DNA of 46,757 bases from Nostoc linckia FACHB-104. Its GTDB lineage: Bacteria > Cyanobacteriota > Cyanobacteriia > Cyanobacteriales > Nostocaceae. A program made the translations under genes and the position numbers. This document shows positions 24,448 through 32,371 of the stretch, in pieces. Position 1 is the stretch's first letter; every line of letters begins with the position of its first letter. The notes beneath the pieces were generated by a model. The model did not search any database. It was not told the origin of the DNA and saw only the letters and a list, made by a program, of their open reading frames with translations. The DNA lies in contig NZ_JACJQJ010000065.1 in NCBI RefSeq assembly GCF_014696615.1, positions 1 through 46,757 of the forward strand, written 5' to 3'.

Positions 24448-25692
24448 CTAAACTTTACTAACAGGAAAAGTTTCCTTGTTTAATTCCTGACTTTCTTCTT
24501 GCTGAGATTCTTCCGGTATAACTGTTAAATCTGATGATTGATTATTTACTTGTTGCTGCCGAATTTTTCTTACTAAATTTAACTCTGCTTGAAAGTCAAT
24601 ATAGTGTGGAAGTTTAAGATGTTGTACAAAGCCTTGAGCTTCCACATTATCGGAGTGTAAAAGCACAAATTCAACATTTTGCGCTGGCCCTTGAATTGTT
24701 TCTCCTAATTCTTCAGCGCGCATTGCTCTATCTACCAACGCCATTGACATAGCTTTACGTTCGTTATAACCAAAGGTGAGGCCATAACCACGGGTAAATT
24801 GTGCGGGTAATTCTTTACTACCTTTAAATTGATTAACCATTTGCACTTCAGTGACAGTAATATCTGCGATCGCAATTTCAAATCCCAATTCTTCAGGACA
24901 AATCACCACCTCTACTTCCCCCATGCGAATCTCACCCGCAAACGGATGGTTTCTGCCGTAACCCCGTTGTGTAGAATAAGCCAGAGATAGCAAAAAACCC
25001 TCATCTGCACGCGCTAGATTTTGCAGTCTCGCATCTCGTCCAGCCGGAAAGGTTAATGGTTGGCGAGTTAAATCGAAGGGTTGTTGACTGTTGGTTGTTG
25101 ACTGTTGACTGTTGACTGTTGACTGGGGATTAAAAAATTCTTTCTCTGCTCCCCTGCTCCCCTGCTCCCCTGCTCCTCTGCTCTCCTCTGCTTGCATCAA
25201 TCCCTCTTGATCTAGGGTGTCAATTACACGGGGAATTGGTTCTGTAATGGCTTCTGCTTCTGGTGCTGGTGGTACTTGTCCTTCTGCTATTAATTTAAAA
25301 TCTAGTAGACGGTGAATATAGTCAAAAGTAGGGCCTAACTTTTGCCCTCCTGGGACATCTTTAAAAATGGCAGAAATGCGGCGTTGAATCTGCATTTTGC
25401 TGGTGTCTAAAGGTTGGCTGTAGTAAAAACGGGGAAGTGTTGTCCGATAGGCGCGTAATAAGAAAACTGCTTCGACTAAATCACCCCAAGATTGTTTAAT
25501 AGCTAGAGATGCTAACTCTCGGTCATATAAACTACCTTCACAAATTACCCTTTCTACTGCTAGAGTTAACTGTTGTTCAATCTGGTCTACAGTTAATTCA
25601 GGAATTGTCGGATCGCCTCTGCGCCTATTTTTAAGTAGCGCTTCTGCATTTTGAATTGCCTGTTCTCCACCTTTGACTGCAACGTATGGCAT
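24448..25692 (-). CDS. phnI: PhnI, C-P lyase core subunit with repeat-encoded insertion
   Basis: A 414-residue PhnI; the E. coli protein has 354. PhnI carries the purine nucleosidase-type activity that, with PhnG, H and L, exchanges adenine of ATP for the phosphonate. Conserved blocks: YVAVKGGEQAI, RRRGDPTIPELTVDQIEQQL, PGGQKLGPTFDYIHRLLDF, LAYSTQRGYGRNHPFAGEIR, PAQFTRGYGLTFGYNERKA and LKLPHYIDFQAELNL. Residues about 170-206 are an insertion rich in Gln, Ser, Asn and Gly, encoded by a heptamer tract (25075-25185) and placed in a surface-type linker before the LTRQPLTFPAGRDARLQ block. The C-terminal tail (about 390-414) is also Gln/Glu-rich. The reading frame is intact, so the protein is likely functional. 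Confidence 0.94.
   Translation of the reverse strand: MPYVAVKGGEQAIQNAEALLKNRRRGDPTIPELTVDQIEQQLTLAVERVICEGSLYDRELASLAIKQSWGDLVEAVFLLRAYRTTLPRFYYSQPLDTSKMQIQRRISAIFKDVPGGQKLGPTFDYIHRLLDFKLIAEGQVPPAPEAEAITEPIPRVIDTLDQEGLMQAEESRGAGEQGSRGAEKEFFNPQSTVNSQQSTTNSQQPFDLTRQPLTFPAGRDARLQNLARADEGFLLSLAYSTQRGYGRNHPFAGEIRMGEVEVVICPEELGFEIAIADITVTEVQMVNQFKGSKELPAQFTRGYGLTFGYNERKAMSMALVDRAMRAEELGETIQGPAQNVEFVLLHSDNVEAQGFVQHLKLPHYIDFQAELNLVRKIRQQQVNNQSSDLTVIPEESQQEESQELNKETFPVSKV
25075..25185. repeat. In-frame heptamer tract inside phnI
   Basis: GTTGACT units followed by CTGCTCCC units within the phnI coding sequence. Together they encode the extra segment of residues about 170-206 without breaking the frame. 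Confidence 0.88.
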
Positions 25693-25725
25693 ATACTTTT
25701 TGTTGATGGTTGACTGATGACAACT

Positions 25726-25788
25726 GTACGGGCGGGTTCACAAATATCCTCACTGATCAACGATAATTCTCAATAAACCCGCCCCTAC
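25726..25788. repeat. Palindromic repeat between the GNAT gene and phnI
   Basis: GTACGGGCGGGTT faces AACCCGCCCCTAC (one mismatch in 13) across a 37-base loop, bordered by heptamers. It could fold in the transcript between the two genes and weaken read-through, or be a dispersed element. Confidence 0.6.
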
Positions 25789-25805
25789 TGACTGTTGATT
25801 GGGGA

Positions 25806-26267
25806 TTATGCGAAATTTTGGGTTGGTTGGAGTATGCATTTAAAGCTCCAACCGTGTTGCTCGAAACCTAGTGATTGATAGAATTGATGGGCGCGATCGC
25901 GTTTTAAATTAGAAGAGAGCATCATTTTATAACATCCAGCTTCAGCACTCAGTTTGAGCGCAGCTTTTACCATTTGGCTACCAATTCCCTTTCCCCGCAT
26001 TTGAGAAATAATTGTTACTGAATCTAGGACTGCAAATTTGTGATATCCCAGATGCATCATTGTTGGTGCATGAAGAAGGCTAAAAGTCCCTACAGGTTGC
26101 TGATTTAAATAAGCAATATAAATGTGATAATTAGGAACTTGAGCAATTTCTGCAAAAATTTTTTCTAAATCATCTTTGGGTATGGGTGGCTGACCATCCA
26201 TGTCAGCATATAACTGATTTAATAGCGGCAAATCCTCACTTTTAGCAATACGAATATCAATATTCAT
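25806..26267 (-). CDS. GNAT-family N-acetyltransferase, possibly PhnO-like
   Basis: A 153-residue GNAT acetyltransferase. The acetyl-CoA loop is ISQMRGKGIGSQMVKAAL (the Q/R-x2-G-x-G/A motif), preceded by a beta-4 VLDSVTI strand and followed by MMLSSNLKRDRAHQFYQSLGF. The order and the SSNLKRDRAHQFY segment recall PhnO (STNVKRHDAHRFY in E. coli), which acetylates aminoalkylphosphonates. The position between phnH and phnI supports such a role. Sequence similarity across the GNAT family is broad, so substrate assignment remains an inference. It is cytoplasmic and in the phn transcript. Confidence 0.75.
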   Translation of the reverse strand: MNIDIRIAKSEDLPLLNQLYADMDGQPPIPKDDLEKIFAEIAQVPNYHIYIAYLNQQPVGTFSLLHAPTMMHLGYHKFAVLDSVTIISQMRGKGIGSQMVKAALKLSAEAGCYKMMLSSNLKRDRAHQFYQSLGFEQHGWSFKCILQPTQNFA

Positions 26268-26384
26268 AAGTAGGTCTGTGCAATTAAAGATAACTCGTAG
26301 GGGCTGTCATTGGTCATTAGTCATTTGTAATATTTTAAAGAGGTTGCTTTATTTTCAGTTTCTAGAGAGCAGATTACATTTTTT

Positions 26385-26969
26385 TCATTTTGAATTACTA
26401 GTTCTTGGTAATCCTATTACTGCATTTTCTGTAAATAAAAATACGTCTACACCTTGTGGATAGGCTTGGTGATTCTGTCTCCAGAAATTCCAAAAATCAG
26501 GGGGAATTGTAGGTGCAATAACACGTTCTTCTAAAATTCCTGGCCCTGTCAAAATTACAGGTTCTCCCATTTCAAAACTTTCTACCTGTACTAATAATGT
26601 TGTTGAAGCTTCTGGTTTTTCAGCCGTTCCCCAATTAAAAATAGGTAATTCTGGTAACACTGCTAAATCTTGAATTAAAGCAAAGTCAGCTTCCTCTGGG
26701 TACTGCGTAAAGCGACAGCCACTATGAAACAACAACCAAGCTTTAACTTGAGCATCAAAACTAGGTTGTAACCAAACCACAACATCCAAATCTAGCAACG
26801 TTAAACAAGCAGACCCGCAAGCAGCTGTTAAACCCGCAGGTACACTCATTTGGGCTGTTATCTGATAAGCTATCCCTGGTCGTGCATGAGCATCCAACAA
26901 CGCCCGAAACGTCCTTTGTGCATCATGAATCGAATCTTGTAACCCTGGTAATTGTGTAACTTTAGTCAT
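26385..26969 (-). CDS. phnH: PhnH, C-P lyase core subunit
   Basis: A 194-residue PhnH, a structural subunit of the PhnG2H2I2J2 core with a fold like PLP transferases but no cofactor. Seen: FRALLDAHARPG near the N-terminus, TAACGSACLTLLDLD, FHSGCRFTQYPEEADFALI, and VILTGPGI, followed by the FWNFWRQNHQAYPQGVDVFL segment typical of the family. The length matches the E. coli protein. It lies downstream of phnG with about 50 bases of heptamers between. Confidence 0.93.
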   Translation of the reverse strand: MTKVTQLPGLQDSIHDAQRTFRALLDAHARPGIAYQITAQMSVPAGLTAACGSACLTLLDLDVVVWLQPSFDAQVKAWLLFHSGCRFTQYPEEADFALIQDLAVLPELPIFNWGTAEKPEASTTLLVQVESFEMGEPVILTGPGILEERVIAPTIPPDFWNFWRQNHQAYPQGVDVFLFTENAVIGLPRTSNSK

Positions 26970-26974
26970 TTTTC

Positions 26975-27018
26975 ATTTGTCATTTATTAACTGTCATCAG
27001 TCAACCGTCAACCGTCAT
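26975..27018. repeat. TCAACCG tract between phnG and phnH
   Basis: TCATTTG and TCAACCG heptamers fill the 52-base gap. Confidence 0.8.
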
Positions 27019-27021
27019 TAT

Positions 27022-27477
27022 TTATTCCCCTCTCACCATTGTGAAGAAATTAACCTTTGTCGCTTCTGTTTGGCGTTGCTTAAGTTCTTGCTGCTTTTGG
27101 CTTTCTATTTGCAAGGGTTGAATGACTTCAGCTTGAATGCGATCGCGCCAATGTAAAGTTTGTAGTAATGCATCACATATAGCTGCTAATTCTGCATGAC
27201 GGTGCGATCGCCCTGCAATATACCCAAATCCGGCGATCGCTTCTTCTCCCTGATTCTCTAACTGCACAACGCAGCGAGTCATGGTGATTTCTCCTAAATT
27301 AAACGCCTCTCCTGTACCTCCAGCACGTCCCCGCACCATCGCCAGTCCAATTTCTGGAGAGCGTAAAAAGCTATATTCGGGCAAATTACCCAAGTTATTT
27401 ACCAGTTTTTCTAATAGCTCTAACTCAGCCTTCGCTAACGTTGCCATCCATGCTTGTCGCTTGCTCACAGTAGGCAT
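27022..27477 (-). CDS. phnG: PhnG, C-P lyase core subunit
   Basis: A 151-residue PhnG, first gene of the C-P lyase block. The diagnostic block GLAMVRGRAGGTGEAFNLGEITMTRC is split across residues about 47-70, followed by GFGYIAGRSHRHAELAAICDALLQ. PhnG joins PhnH, I and L in forming the ribose-phosphonate triphosphate. The gene is divergent from phnF. The gap between them carries a Pho-box-like repeat and a GTCTAGAC palindrome about 25-50 bases before its ATG. Confidence 0.93.
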   Translation of the reverse strand: MPTVSKRQAWMATLAKAELELLEKLVNNLGNLPEYSFLRSPEIGLAMVRGRAGGTGEAFNLGEITMTRCVVQLENQGEEAIAGFGYIAGRSHRHAELAAICDALLQTLHWRDRIQAEVIQPLQIESQKQQELKQRQTEATKVNFFTMVRGE

Positions 27478-27500
27478 AGGGTAGGTTTAGGGTATTTTGT

Positions 27501-27519
27501 TTTAAACTATTCTTAACTT
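27501..27519 (+). promoter_or_regulatory. Candidate Pho box in the phnG-phnF gap
   Basis: TTTAAACT-ATT-CTTAACTT: two 8-mers at 11-base period. The second fits YTTAAYYW fully and the first has one mismatch. Oriented toward phnF but only 24 bases from the phnG start codon. Confidence 0.5.
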
Positions 27520-27529
27520 GTCTAGACAT
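27518..27529. promoter_or_regulatory. Candidate PhnF operator (GTCTAGAC palindrome)
   Basis: TTGTCTAGACAT contains the perfect 10-base palindrome TGTCTAGACA. The core GTCTAGAC is the core of sites known for HutC-subfamily GntR regulators (TGGTCTAGACCA type). A second TCTAGA follows at 27529. It lies between phnG and phnF and touches the Pho-box-like repeat, so repressor and activator could compete. Confidence 0.6.
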
Positions 27530-27589
27530 CTAGATGAAAGTACATTAACGCAATTCGGACAAGTTGACAATCTATTAGGAAAAATTCGT

Positions 27590-27658
27590 TGACAGTTCAC
27601 TGTTCACCGTTAACAGTCAACAGTCAACAGTCAACCGTCAACCGTCAACCGTCAACAA
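27590..27658. repeat. Heptamer tract upstream of phnF
   Basis: TTGACAG, TCAACAG and TCAACCG units run to within eight bases of the phnF ATG and leave no clear ribosome-binding site. Confidence 0.88.
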
Positions 27659-27665
27659 AAAAATA

Positions 27666-28394
27666 ATGCCTGTATATATTCAAATTGCTGACCAAATCAG
27701 ACAAAATATTCATCAAGGGGTTTATCAAGTTGGTGAACAACTACCAACAGAAACCAAGTTAGCGGAACAGTTTGCAGTCAATCGCCATACGATTAGACAA
27801 GCGATCGCACTCCTAAAAAATGAGGGATGGTTACGAGTTGATAGGGGACGAGGGACATTTGTCGCTGCTAAAACTATCCGCTATGCGATTGGTAAGCGTG
27901 TGCGTTATAACCAAACTTTAAAAGCGCAGGGTTGGCAAGCGAGGTTTCAATTATTGCGTGTATTAGAAGTACCTGCAGATGATGCGATCGCAAAAGGATT
28001 AGAGATTACTTATGGTGAACCTGTAGCGTTAATTGAACGTTTAGGTTTTGCAGATGAAGAACCCATCAGTATAGGAACGGGATATTTTCCCCTGAAGCGA
28101 TTTCCTGATTTTTTAGAGCCAAAAAATATCAAAATTTTGCAAGAACAACAATCAATTTCTCAGCTTTTACAACAGATATATGGATGCGATCATATTCGTA
28201 GAAGTACCTGCGTTTCTGCTCGTTTAGTTCAGCCGCAAGATGCTAAATGGTTACAACTACCACTTAATCAACCAATTCTTTTAGCTGAATCAGTAAATGT
28301 TGATCAAACAGGTAATGTAATTGAATATGGTGTAACCCGATTGCGAGGCGATCGCATGGAATTATTTTTTGAAAATGAATTATTTGTTGACTGA
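27666..28394 (+). CDS. phnF: PhnF, GntR/HutC-family transcription regulator
   Basis: A 242-residue GntR regulator. The N-terminal winged helix shows MPVYIQIADQIRQNIHQG, GEQLPTETKLAEQFAVNRHT and RQAIALLKNEGWL, then RGRGTFV (residues 1-70). The C-terminal UTRA ligand-binding domain follows, with ALIERLGFADEEPISIGTGY and the ending GVTRLRGDRMELFFE. PhnF represses phosphonate or phosphate-responsive genes. Its position between the two phn blocks, opposite to them, supports control of phnG onward and of itself. The last residues Val-Asp and the TGA stop are written by a TTGACTGATGA heptamer unit, so the original C-terminus may have been lost. Confidence 0.9.
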   Translation: MPVYIQIADQIRQNIHQGVYQVGEQLPTETKLAEQFAVNRHTIRQAIALLKNEGWLRVDRGRGTFVAAKTIRYAIGKRVRYNQTLKAQGWQARFQLLRVLEVPADDAIAKGLEITYGEPVALIERLGFADEEPISIGTGYFPLKRFPDFLEPKNIKILQEQQSISQLLQQIYGCDHIRRSTCVSARLVQPQDAKWLQLPLNQPILLAESVNVDQTGNVIEYGVTRLRGDRMELFFENELFVD

Positions 28395-28525
28395 TGACTG
28401 ATGACTGGTGACTGGTGACTGGTGACTGATGACTGGTGACTGGTGACTGATGACTGGTGACGATAAAGACTTGTTGAGTTAGTTTAGCAGTTAACCGTCA
28501 ACTGTCAACCGTCAACCATCAACAA
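28384..28525. repeat. GACTGAT/GACTGGT heptamer tract after phnF
   Basis: Around ten GACTGAT/GACTGGT units, an AT-rich gap, and then TCAACCG units reaching the next gene. It overlaps the last codons of phnF. Confidence 0.9.
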
Positions 28526-28527
28526 TT

Positions 28528-28896
28528 ATGGAAACCTTTCAAAATTTGCGAGTTTACCAATTATCAGAAAATCTCGCAAATGAAATTTGGTTTATTGTAG
28601 AGAAATGGGATAGCTTTGCAAAAGATACAATTGGTAAACAAATTGTTAAGTCAGCAGATAGTATAGGTGCGAATATCGCTGAAGGAAATGGTCGTTATAA
28701 TTTACAGGATAATCAAAGATTCATAAAAATTGCTAGAGGTTCTTTAAACGAAAAAAGACATTGGCTAAGACTAGCTTTTAAGCGCCAACTTTTAACCCAA
28801 GAACAAATAGATAAAATCAAACCAATTATAGATGAATTATCACCTAAATTAAATGCCTATCTCAACTCCCTTAAACGCAAATCCAATAATAGTTAA
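28528..28896 (+). CDS. Four-helix-bundle protein (23S rRNA intervening-sequence type)
   Basis: A 122-residue protein of the S23/IVP four-helix-bundle family: ENLANEIWFIVEKWD, a GKQIVKSADSIGANIAEG core (highly typical), a short FIKIARGSLNEKRHWL helix, then a long final helix. The molecular role is unknown; homologues occur inside 23S rRNA intervening sequences and as scattered single genes. It sits between phnF and phnE with heptamer tracts on both sides, and its TAA stop falls in one (AGTTAACCG). This suggests a passenger gene delivered or framed by repeats rather than a phosphonate gene. Confidence 0.88.
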   Translation: METFQNLRVYQLSENLANEIWFIVEKWDSFAKDTIGKQIVKSADSIGANIAEGNGRYNLQDNQRFIKIARGSLNEKRHWLRLAFKRQLLTQEQIDKIKPIIDELSPKLNAYLNSLKRKSNNS

Positions 28897-28950
28897 CCGT
28901 CAACCGTCATCAGTCAACCGTCAACCGTTATCAGTCATCAGTCAACCATC
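28897..28950. repeat. Heptamer tract between convergent four-helix gene and phnE
   Basis: TCAACCG/TCATCAG units fill the gap up to the phnE stop. No hairpin terminator is evident. Confidence 0.85.
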
Positions 28951-28952
28951 AA

Positions 28953-29777
28953 CTAAACCAACCATTCCCTAATTTTTGCAGAGACTACGTCAATAGTACC
29001 AGTAGCAACAATTAAAATAATCAGAATTGCACAGACTTTTTGATATTCAAATGCGCCAAAACTTTGATATAGCGAAACGCCAATCCCACCAGCACCAACA
29101 ATTCCTAACACAGAAGCAGAACGGACATTTGACTCAAATCTGTAGAGAGTAAAAGAAGTCCACAAAGGTAATACTTGAGGAATCACCCCATAAATGACTT
29201 CTTGAATGTGATTTGCTCCAGTGGCTCGAATTCCTTCTACTGGGCCTGGCTCAATCGATTCTACAGCTTCAGAAAAGAGCTTACCCAAAGTGCCTGTAGT
29301 ATGAACAAATAAAGCTAACACACCTGCAAATGGCCCCAATCCTACAGCTACAACAAAAATAAGTGCAAAGACAATTTCGTTAATAGCACGCATTGCATCT
29401 AAGAGGCGGCGTGTGAATTGTACAACCCAGACTGGAAACATATTGTTAGATGCAAGTATGGAAAGAGGAACAGCTGCGATCGCAGCCATTAAAGTTCCCC
29501 AAATTCCCATTGAAATAGTAATAATAGTTTCTGATAGATAATATTTCCAATCGCTAAAGTTTGGTGGGAAATATGATTTTATATATTCTCCCATATTGTC
29601 TTTACCTTGGGACAATAATGTGAAATTTATTTCACTTTGTATATAAGAAAAAATTAAAACACTAACAATAGCTACCAAAAATAAAATTCTACTAATAGTT
29701 ACTAGTTTTGCCTCTTTATCCAACATCTCCAAAACTGCTGGAGAAGCATTGTGTAAATTTTGTATATTTTTAATCAT
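28953..29777 (-). CDS. phnE: PhnE, phosphonate ABC transporter permease
   Basis: A 274-residue inner-membrane permease with five to six hydrophobic segments and the binding-protein-dependent transport loop EGIRATGANHIQEVIYGVIP, which docks on PhnC. The ending shows SVLGIVGAGGIGVSLYQSF, typical of PhnE. I prefer the ATG at 29777 (MIKNIQNL); a TTG at 29807 would add ten residues. It is the last gene of the phnC-D-E block. One permease gene only; some cyanobacteria have two phnE genes. Confidence 0.9.
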   Translation of the reverse strand: MIKNIQNLHNASPAVLEMLDKEAKLVTISRILFLVAIVSVLIFSYIQSEINFTLLSQGKDNMGEYIKSYFPPNFSDWKYYLSETIITISMGIWGTLMAAIAAVPLSILASNNMFPVWVVQFTRRLLDAMRAINEIVFALIFVVAVGLGPFAGVLALFVHTTGTLGKLFSEAVESIEPGPVEGIRATGANHIQEVIYGVIPQVLPLWTSFTLYRFESNVRSASVLGIVGAGGIGVSLYQSFGAFEYQKVCAILIILIVATGTIDVVSAKIREWLV

Positions 29778-29830
29778 GAATTTTTTATAACCTATTACAC
29801 CAGACAAAATACAATCTAAAAATAAGACCT

Positions 29831-29866
29831 AGTTGACTGTCAACAGTTAACAGTCAACAGTCAACA
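29831..29866. repeat. Heptamer tract between phnD and phnE
   Basis: Several TTGACTG/TCAACAG/TTAACAG units in opposite orientations, which may form a weak hairpin. Confidence 0.8.
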
Positions 29867-29873
29867 ATATTTA

Positions 29874-30884
29874 TTAACGTCCTTGAAGTGCTCGCAACTG
29901 GTTATTCAGTTCACTTAATTTCTTCTTGTCCGCATCACTCAAATTCTCTTGAGCTTGTAAATCTAAAACCTTTTTGGCAATATCTAATTCACGGATTGCA
30001 TTCCAATTTTTATCTTGAGCAGCTACAAAACCAGACCAATTCAACGGGGCTAAAATTTTTCTATCTTTATAGCTATAGAAGAAGTTACGGAGTTTCTTTT
30101 TCACATCTTCTGGTAAATCCTTACGGTAAGCAATGGGATCGCTAGGAATTACTGGAGATGTCCAAATAATTTCAATGTTTTTACGAGCATTAGGGTTAGT
30201 CTTTTCTAATCGTTCTAAAGCTTCACTATTGTTGGTCGCAACATCTACTTGCTTATTAGCAACAGCAAGAGCAGTTGCTTCATGATTACCCGCAAAAATT
30301 AAGCGTTTAAATGCTTTTTTAGGGTCAATTTTGTTCTTTGCAAATACATAATAACTAGGTACAAGAAAGCCAGAAGTCGAGTTTGGCTCATTGAATGCAA
30401 AGGTAAGTTTAGAAGCATTTTTTACCACATACTTATCGCCACCTTGTTTTTTTGCTGCCGCAGTAATGGGATTACCTTTATTGGCGATTAAATAAGAATA
30501 ATAGCCTCTTGTACCATCTGCATTCACAACTTGAGCAAATACTTCTGCATTAGCGATTCTTGCTGCTTCTATATATGATTTTCCTCCATACCATGCTACT
30601 TGTACTCTTCCAAACCGCATAGCTTCAATTACGCCTGCATATTGAGTAGCATAAAAGGCTCTCACAGGAATGCCAATTGATTTGGATAAAGCTGCAATGA
30701 AAGGTTCCCACAAAGGTCTTTGGTTGGCTTGTGATTCTGTAGAGATGATACCAAAATTGAGTTCTTTAAGAGATGCAGCTTGTACTGGTTCAATCCAGTT
30801 AGAGGTAGATTCTGAAAACAGTTGAGTTCCTACTAAGGATGCACTAAATAGGGCAGCTTGTTCAATGAATGTCCGTCTTTTCAT
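29874..30884 (-). CDS. phnD: PhnD, phosphonate/phosphite-binding protein
   Basis: A 336-residue periplasmic substrate-binding protein. The N-terminus KRRTFIEQAALFSASLVG looks like a Tat-type or ordinary signal peptide. Family blocks: LNFGIISTESQANQRPLWEPF, FYATQYAGVIEAMRFGRVQVAWYG, FAFNEPNSTSGFLVPSYY and WTSPVIPSDPIAYRKDLP. It binds phosphonate, possibly phosphite, and delivers it to PhnCE. The C-terminal segment (about residues 305-336) is a charged Leu-rich helix (DLQAQENLSDADKKKLSELN), longer than in many PhnD proteins. It lies between phnC and phnE. Confidence 0.92.
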   Translation of the reverse strand: MKRRTFIEQAALFSASLVGTQLFSESTSNWIEPVQAASLKELNFGIISTESQANQRPLWEPFIAALSKSIGIPVRAFYATQYAGVIEAMRFGRVQVAWYGGKSYIEAARIANAEVFAQVVNADGTRGYYSYLIANKGNPITAAAKKQGGDKYVVKNASKLTFAFNEPNSTSGFLVPSYYVFAKNKIDPKKAFKRLIFAGNHEATALAVANKQVDVATNNSEALERLEKTNPNARKNIEIIWTSPVIPSDPIAYRKDLPEDVKKKLRNFFYSYKDRKILAPLNWSGFVAAQDKNWNAIRELDIAKKVLDLQAQENLSDADKKKLSELNNQLRALQGR

Positions 30885-30977
30885 TATTTATCTCCAGGTT
30901 ATTTATTGGCTAATTATTTCCAGTGAAAAGCCTTATACTCTGTTTGAATGTCTGATTAAATATTTTGTATTTTGGAA

Positions 30978-31775
30978 TTACACTAAAAGTTCCCCGTGTC
31001 CTCTCAAGACAAGTTCCTGAGCTGCTTTGCCATAAATCTCATTGAGCTTGTCGTCATTTAGTTCTACGGTTGCGCCATCAAACATGACTTCGCCATCTCT
31101 AAGCGCGATCGCTCGCTCAAAATAACCTCGTACCATTTGAATCTGATGCAAAGAAGCTATTACCGTAATTCCGCTTTGACTGTTGAGCTGCACTAGTAAT
31201 TCCATAACTTTCCTGGCAGACTCAGGATCTAAAGAGGCGATGGGTTCGTCTGCGAGGATAATTTTCGCCCCTTGTACTAAACAACGTGCGATCGCGACTC
31301 GTTGCTGTTGTCCTCCAGAAAGCATCGATGCGCGTTTGTAAGCATGTTCTAGAATCCCTACTCGCTCTAGAGCAGCTAGTGCTTTGGTTTTTTCTTCTTT
31401 AGTGAATAAATGTAATGCTGAGCGTAAAGTAGACAATCTTGCTAAGTTACCCACCAGAACATTTTCGATAACAGTGAGTCGATTGACTAAATTAAACTGT
31501 TGAAATATACACCCTATTTGACTCCGTAAAAATCTAATTTTTGAGTGTAATTTACCCTTACTTTGTAGCACAGTGCTAAATACGTAAACTGTCCCTGCAT
31601 CTCCGACATGCAAGCCATTCATGTGGCGCAGGATGGTAGATTTACCAGAGCCAGAGGCACCGATTAGGGCAACCATTTCTCCCTCATTAATAGAGAAAGA
31701 TAAATGTTTGATTGCCGTTTTACCTTTGAAACTCTTGGAAAGATTACTAACTTCTATTGCCACGTTGCTGGTCAT
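30978..31775 (-). CDS. phnC: PhnC, phosphonate ABC transporter ATPase
   Basis: A 265-residue ABC ATPase. Walker A is ALIGASGSGKSTILRHMNGL, Q-loop IGCIFQQFNLV, signature [15 protein letters not shown], Walker B KIILADEPIASLDPES and switch His in IASLHQIQMV. The MNGL and FNLVNRLTVIENVL segments are typical of PhnC. First gene of phnCDE. A Pho-box-like direct repeat lies about 46 bases upstream of its ATG. Confidence 0.93.
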   Translation of the reverse strand: MTSNVAIEVSNLSKSFKGKTAIKHLSFSINEGEMVALIGASGSGKSTILRHMNGLHVGDAGTVYVFSTVLQSKGKLHSKIRFLRSQIGCIFQQFNLVNRLTVIENVLVGNLARLSTLRSALHLFTKEEKTKALAALERVGILEHAYKRASMLSGGQQQRVAIARCLVQGAKIILADEPIASLDPESARKVMELLVQLNSQSGITVIASLHQIQMVRGYFERAIALRDGEVMFDGATVELNDDKLNEIYGKAAQELVLRGHGELLV

Positions 31776-31820
31776 TTTCTGGCATCTAAATGTCTCTCAC
31801 TAAAATTTAATAATCTTCTC

Positions 31821-31839
31821 AGATTAAGGAATTATTAAG
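31821..31839 (-). promoter_or_regulatory. Candidate Pho box upstream of phnC
   Basis: On the minus strand: CTTAATAA-TTC-CTTAATCT, two 8-mers at 11-base period. The second fits YTTAAYYW exactly and the first has one mismatch. It ends 46 bases before the phnC ATG. This is the best-placed such site in the phn locus. Confidence 0.6.
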
Positions 31840-32341
31840 CTAAGTATAATTTATGATTTAATTTCTTAATTATCAGTCTAATGATTGAGTTCATAAGTGA
31901 TATGCATCAATATAATTGAGTTTTGCTTACCTATCTTTTTATCTACACTATTTTGTTAAATTTGAATTAACCAAAGACTAAATTTATTTAAAAGCTAATT
32001 AAGCCAGCAAAATTCAAGTCAATTAGGTAAATGCAAAAATCTTGAAAAACAAAGATTTTTCCTGAATTCTGTTGCATTTTTTATGCCAATAAGGCGCGTC
32101 AACCCAAAGATATAACACACTATACTTAATATTTATTTAAGTATTCATTGTCCCCAAAATGTTTTTAGCTGGATATTAACTGTTCTGGAATGCTTGATCA
32201 ACAACAGCGCAAGATTAAACAATAATATTTATTTAATTAAGAATAGGTAAACAAATAAAAAATATATAGATTTGGAGACAGTATCTAGATTGTTGAACAT
32301 AATTATGCTTTGATACTCTTAAATTCAATTTCTATAAACCT

Positions 32342-32371
32342 TTTAATCAAAGGTTTACTTTTGGATTACCT
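32342..32371 (+). promoter_or_regulatory. Weak Pho-box-like repeat upstream of the porin gene
   Basis: TTTAATCA-AAG-GTTTACTT-TTG-GATTACCT. The first unit fits YTTAAYYW, the next two only partly. The 11-base phase is kept. The surrounding 31860-32526 is AT-rich and holds nothing else I can name. Confidence 0.3.

Noticed and set aside
18643-29866. Heptamer tracts as possible CRISPR arrays
   Set aside because: Units are 7 bases long, head to tail, without unique spacers, and no cas genes are near.
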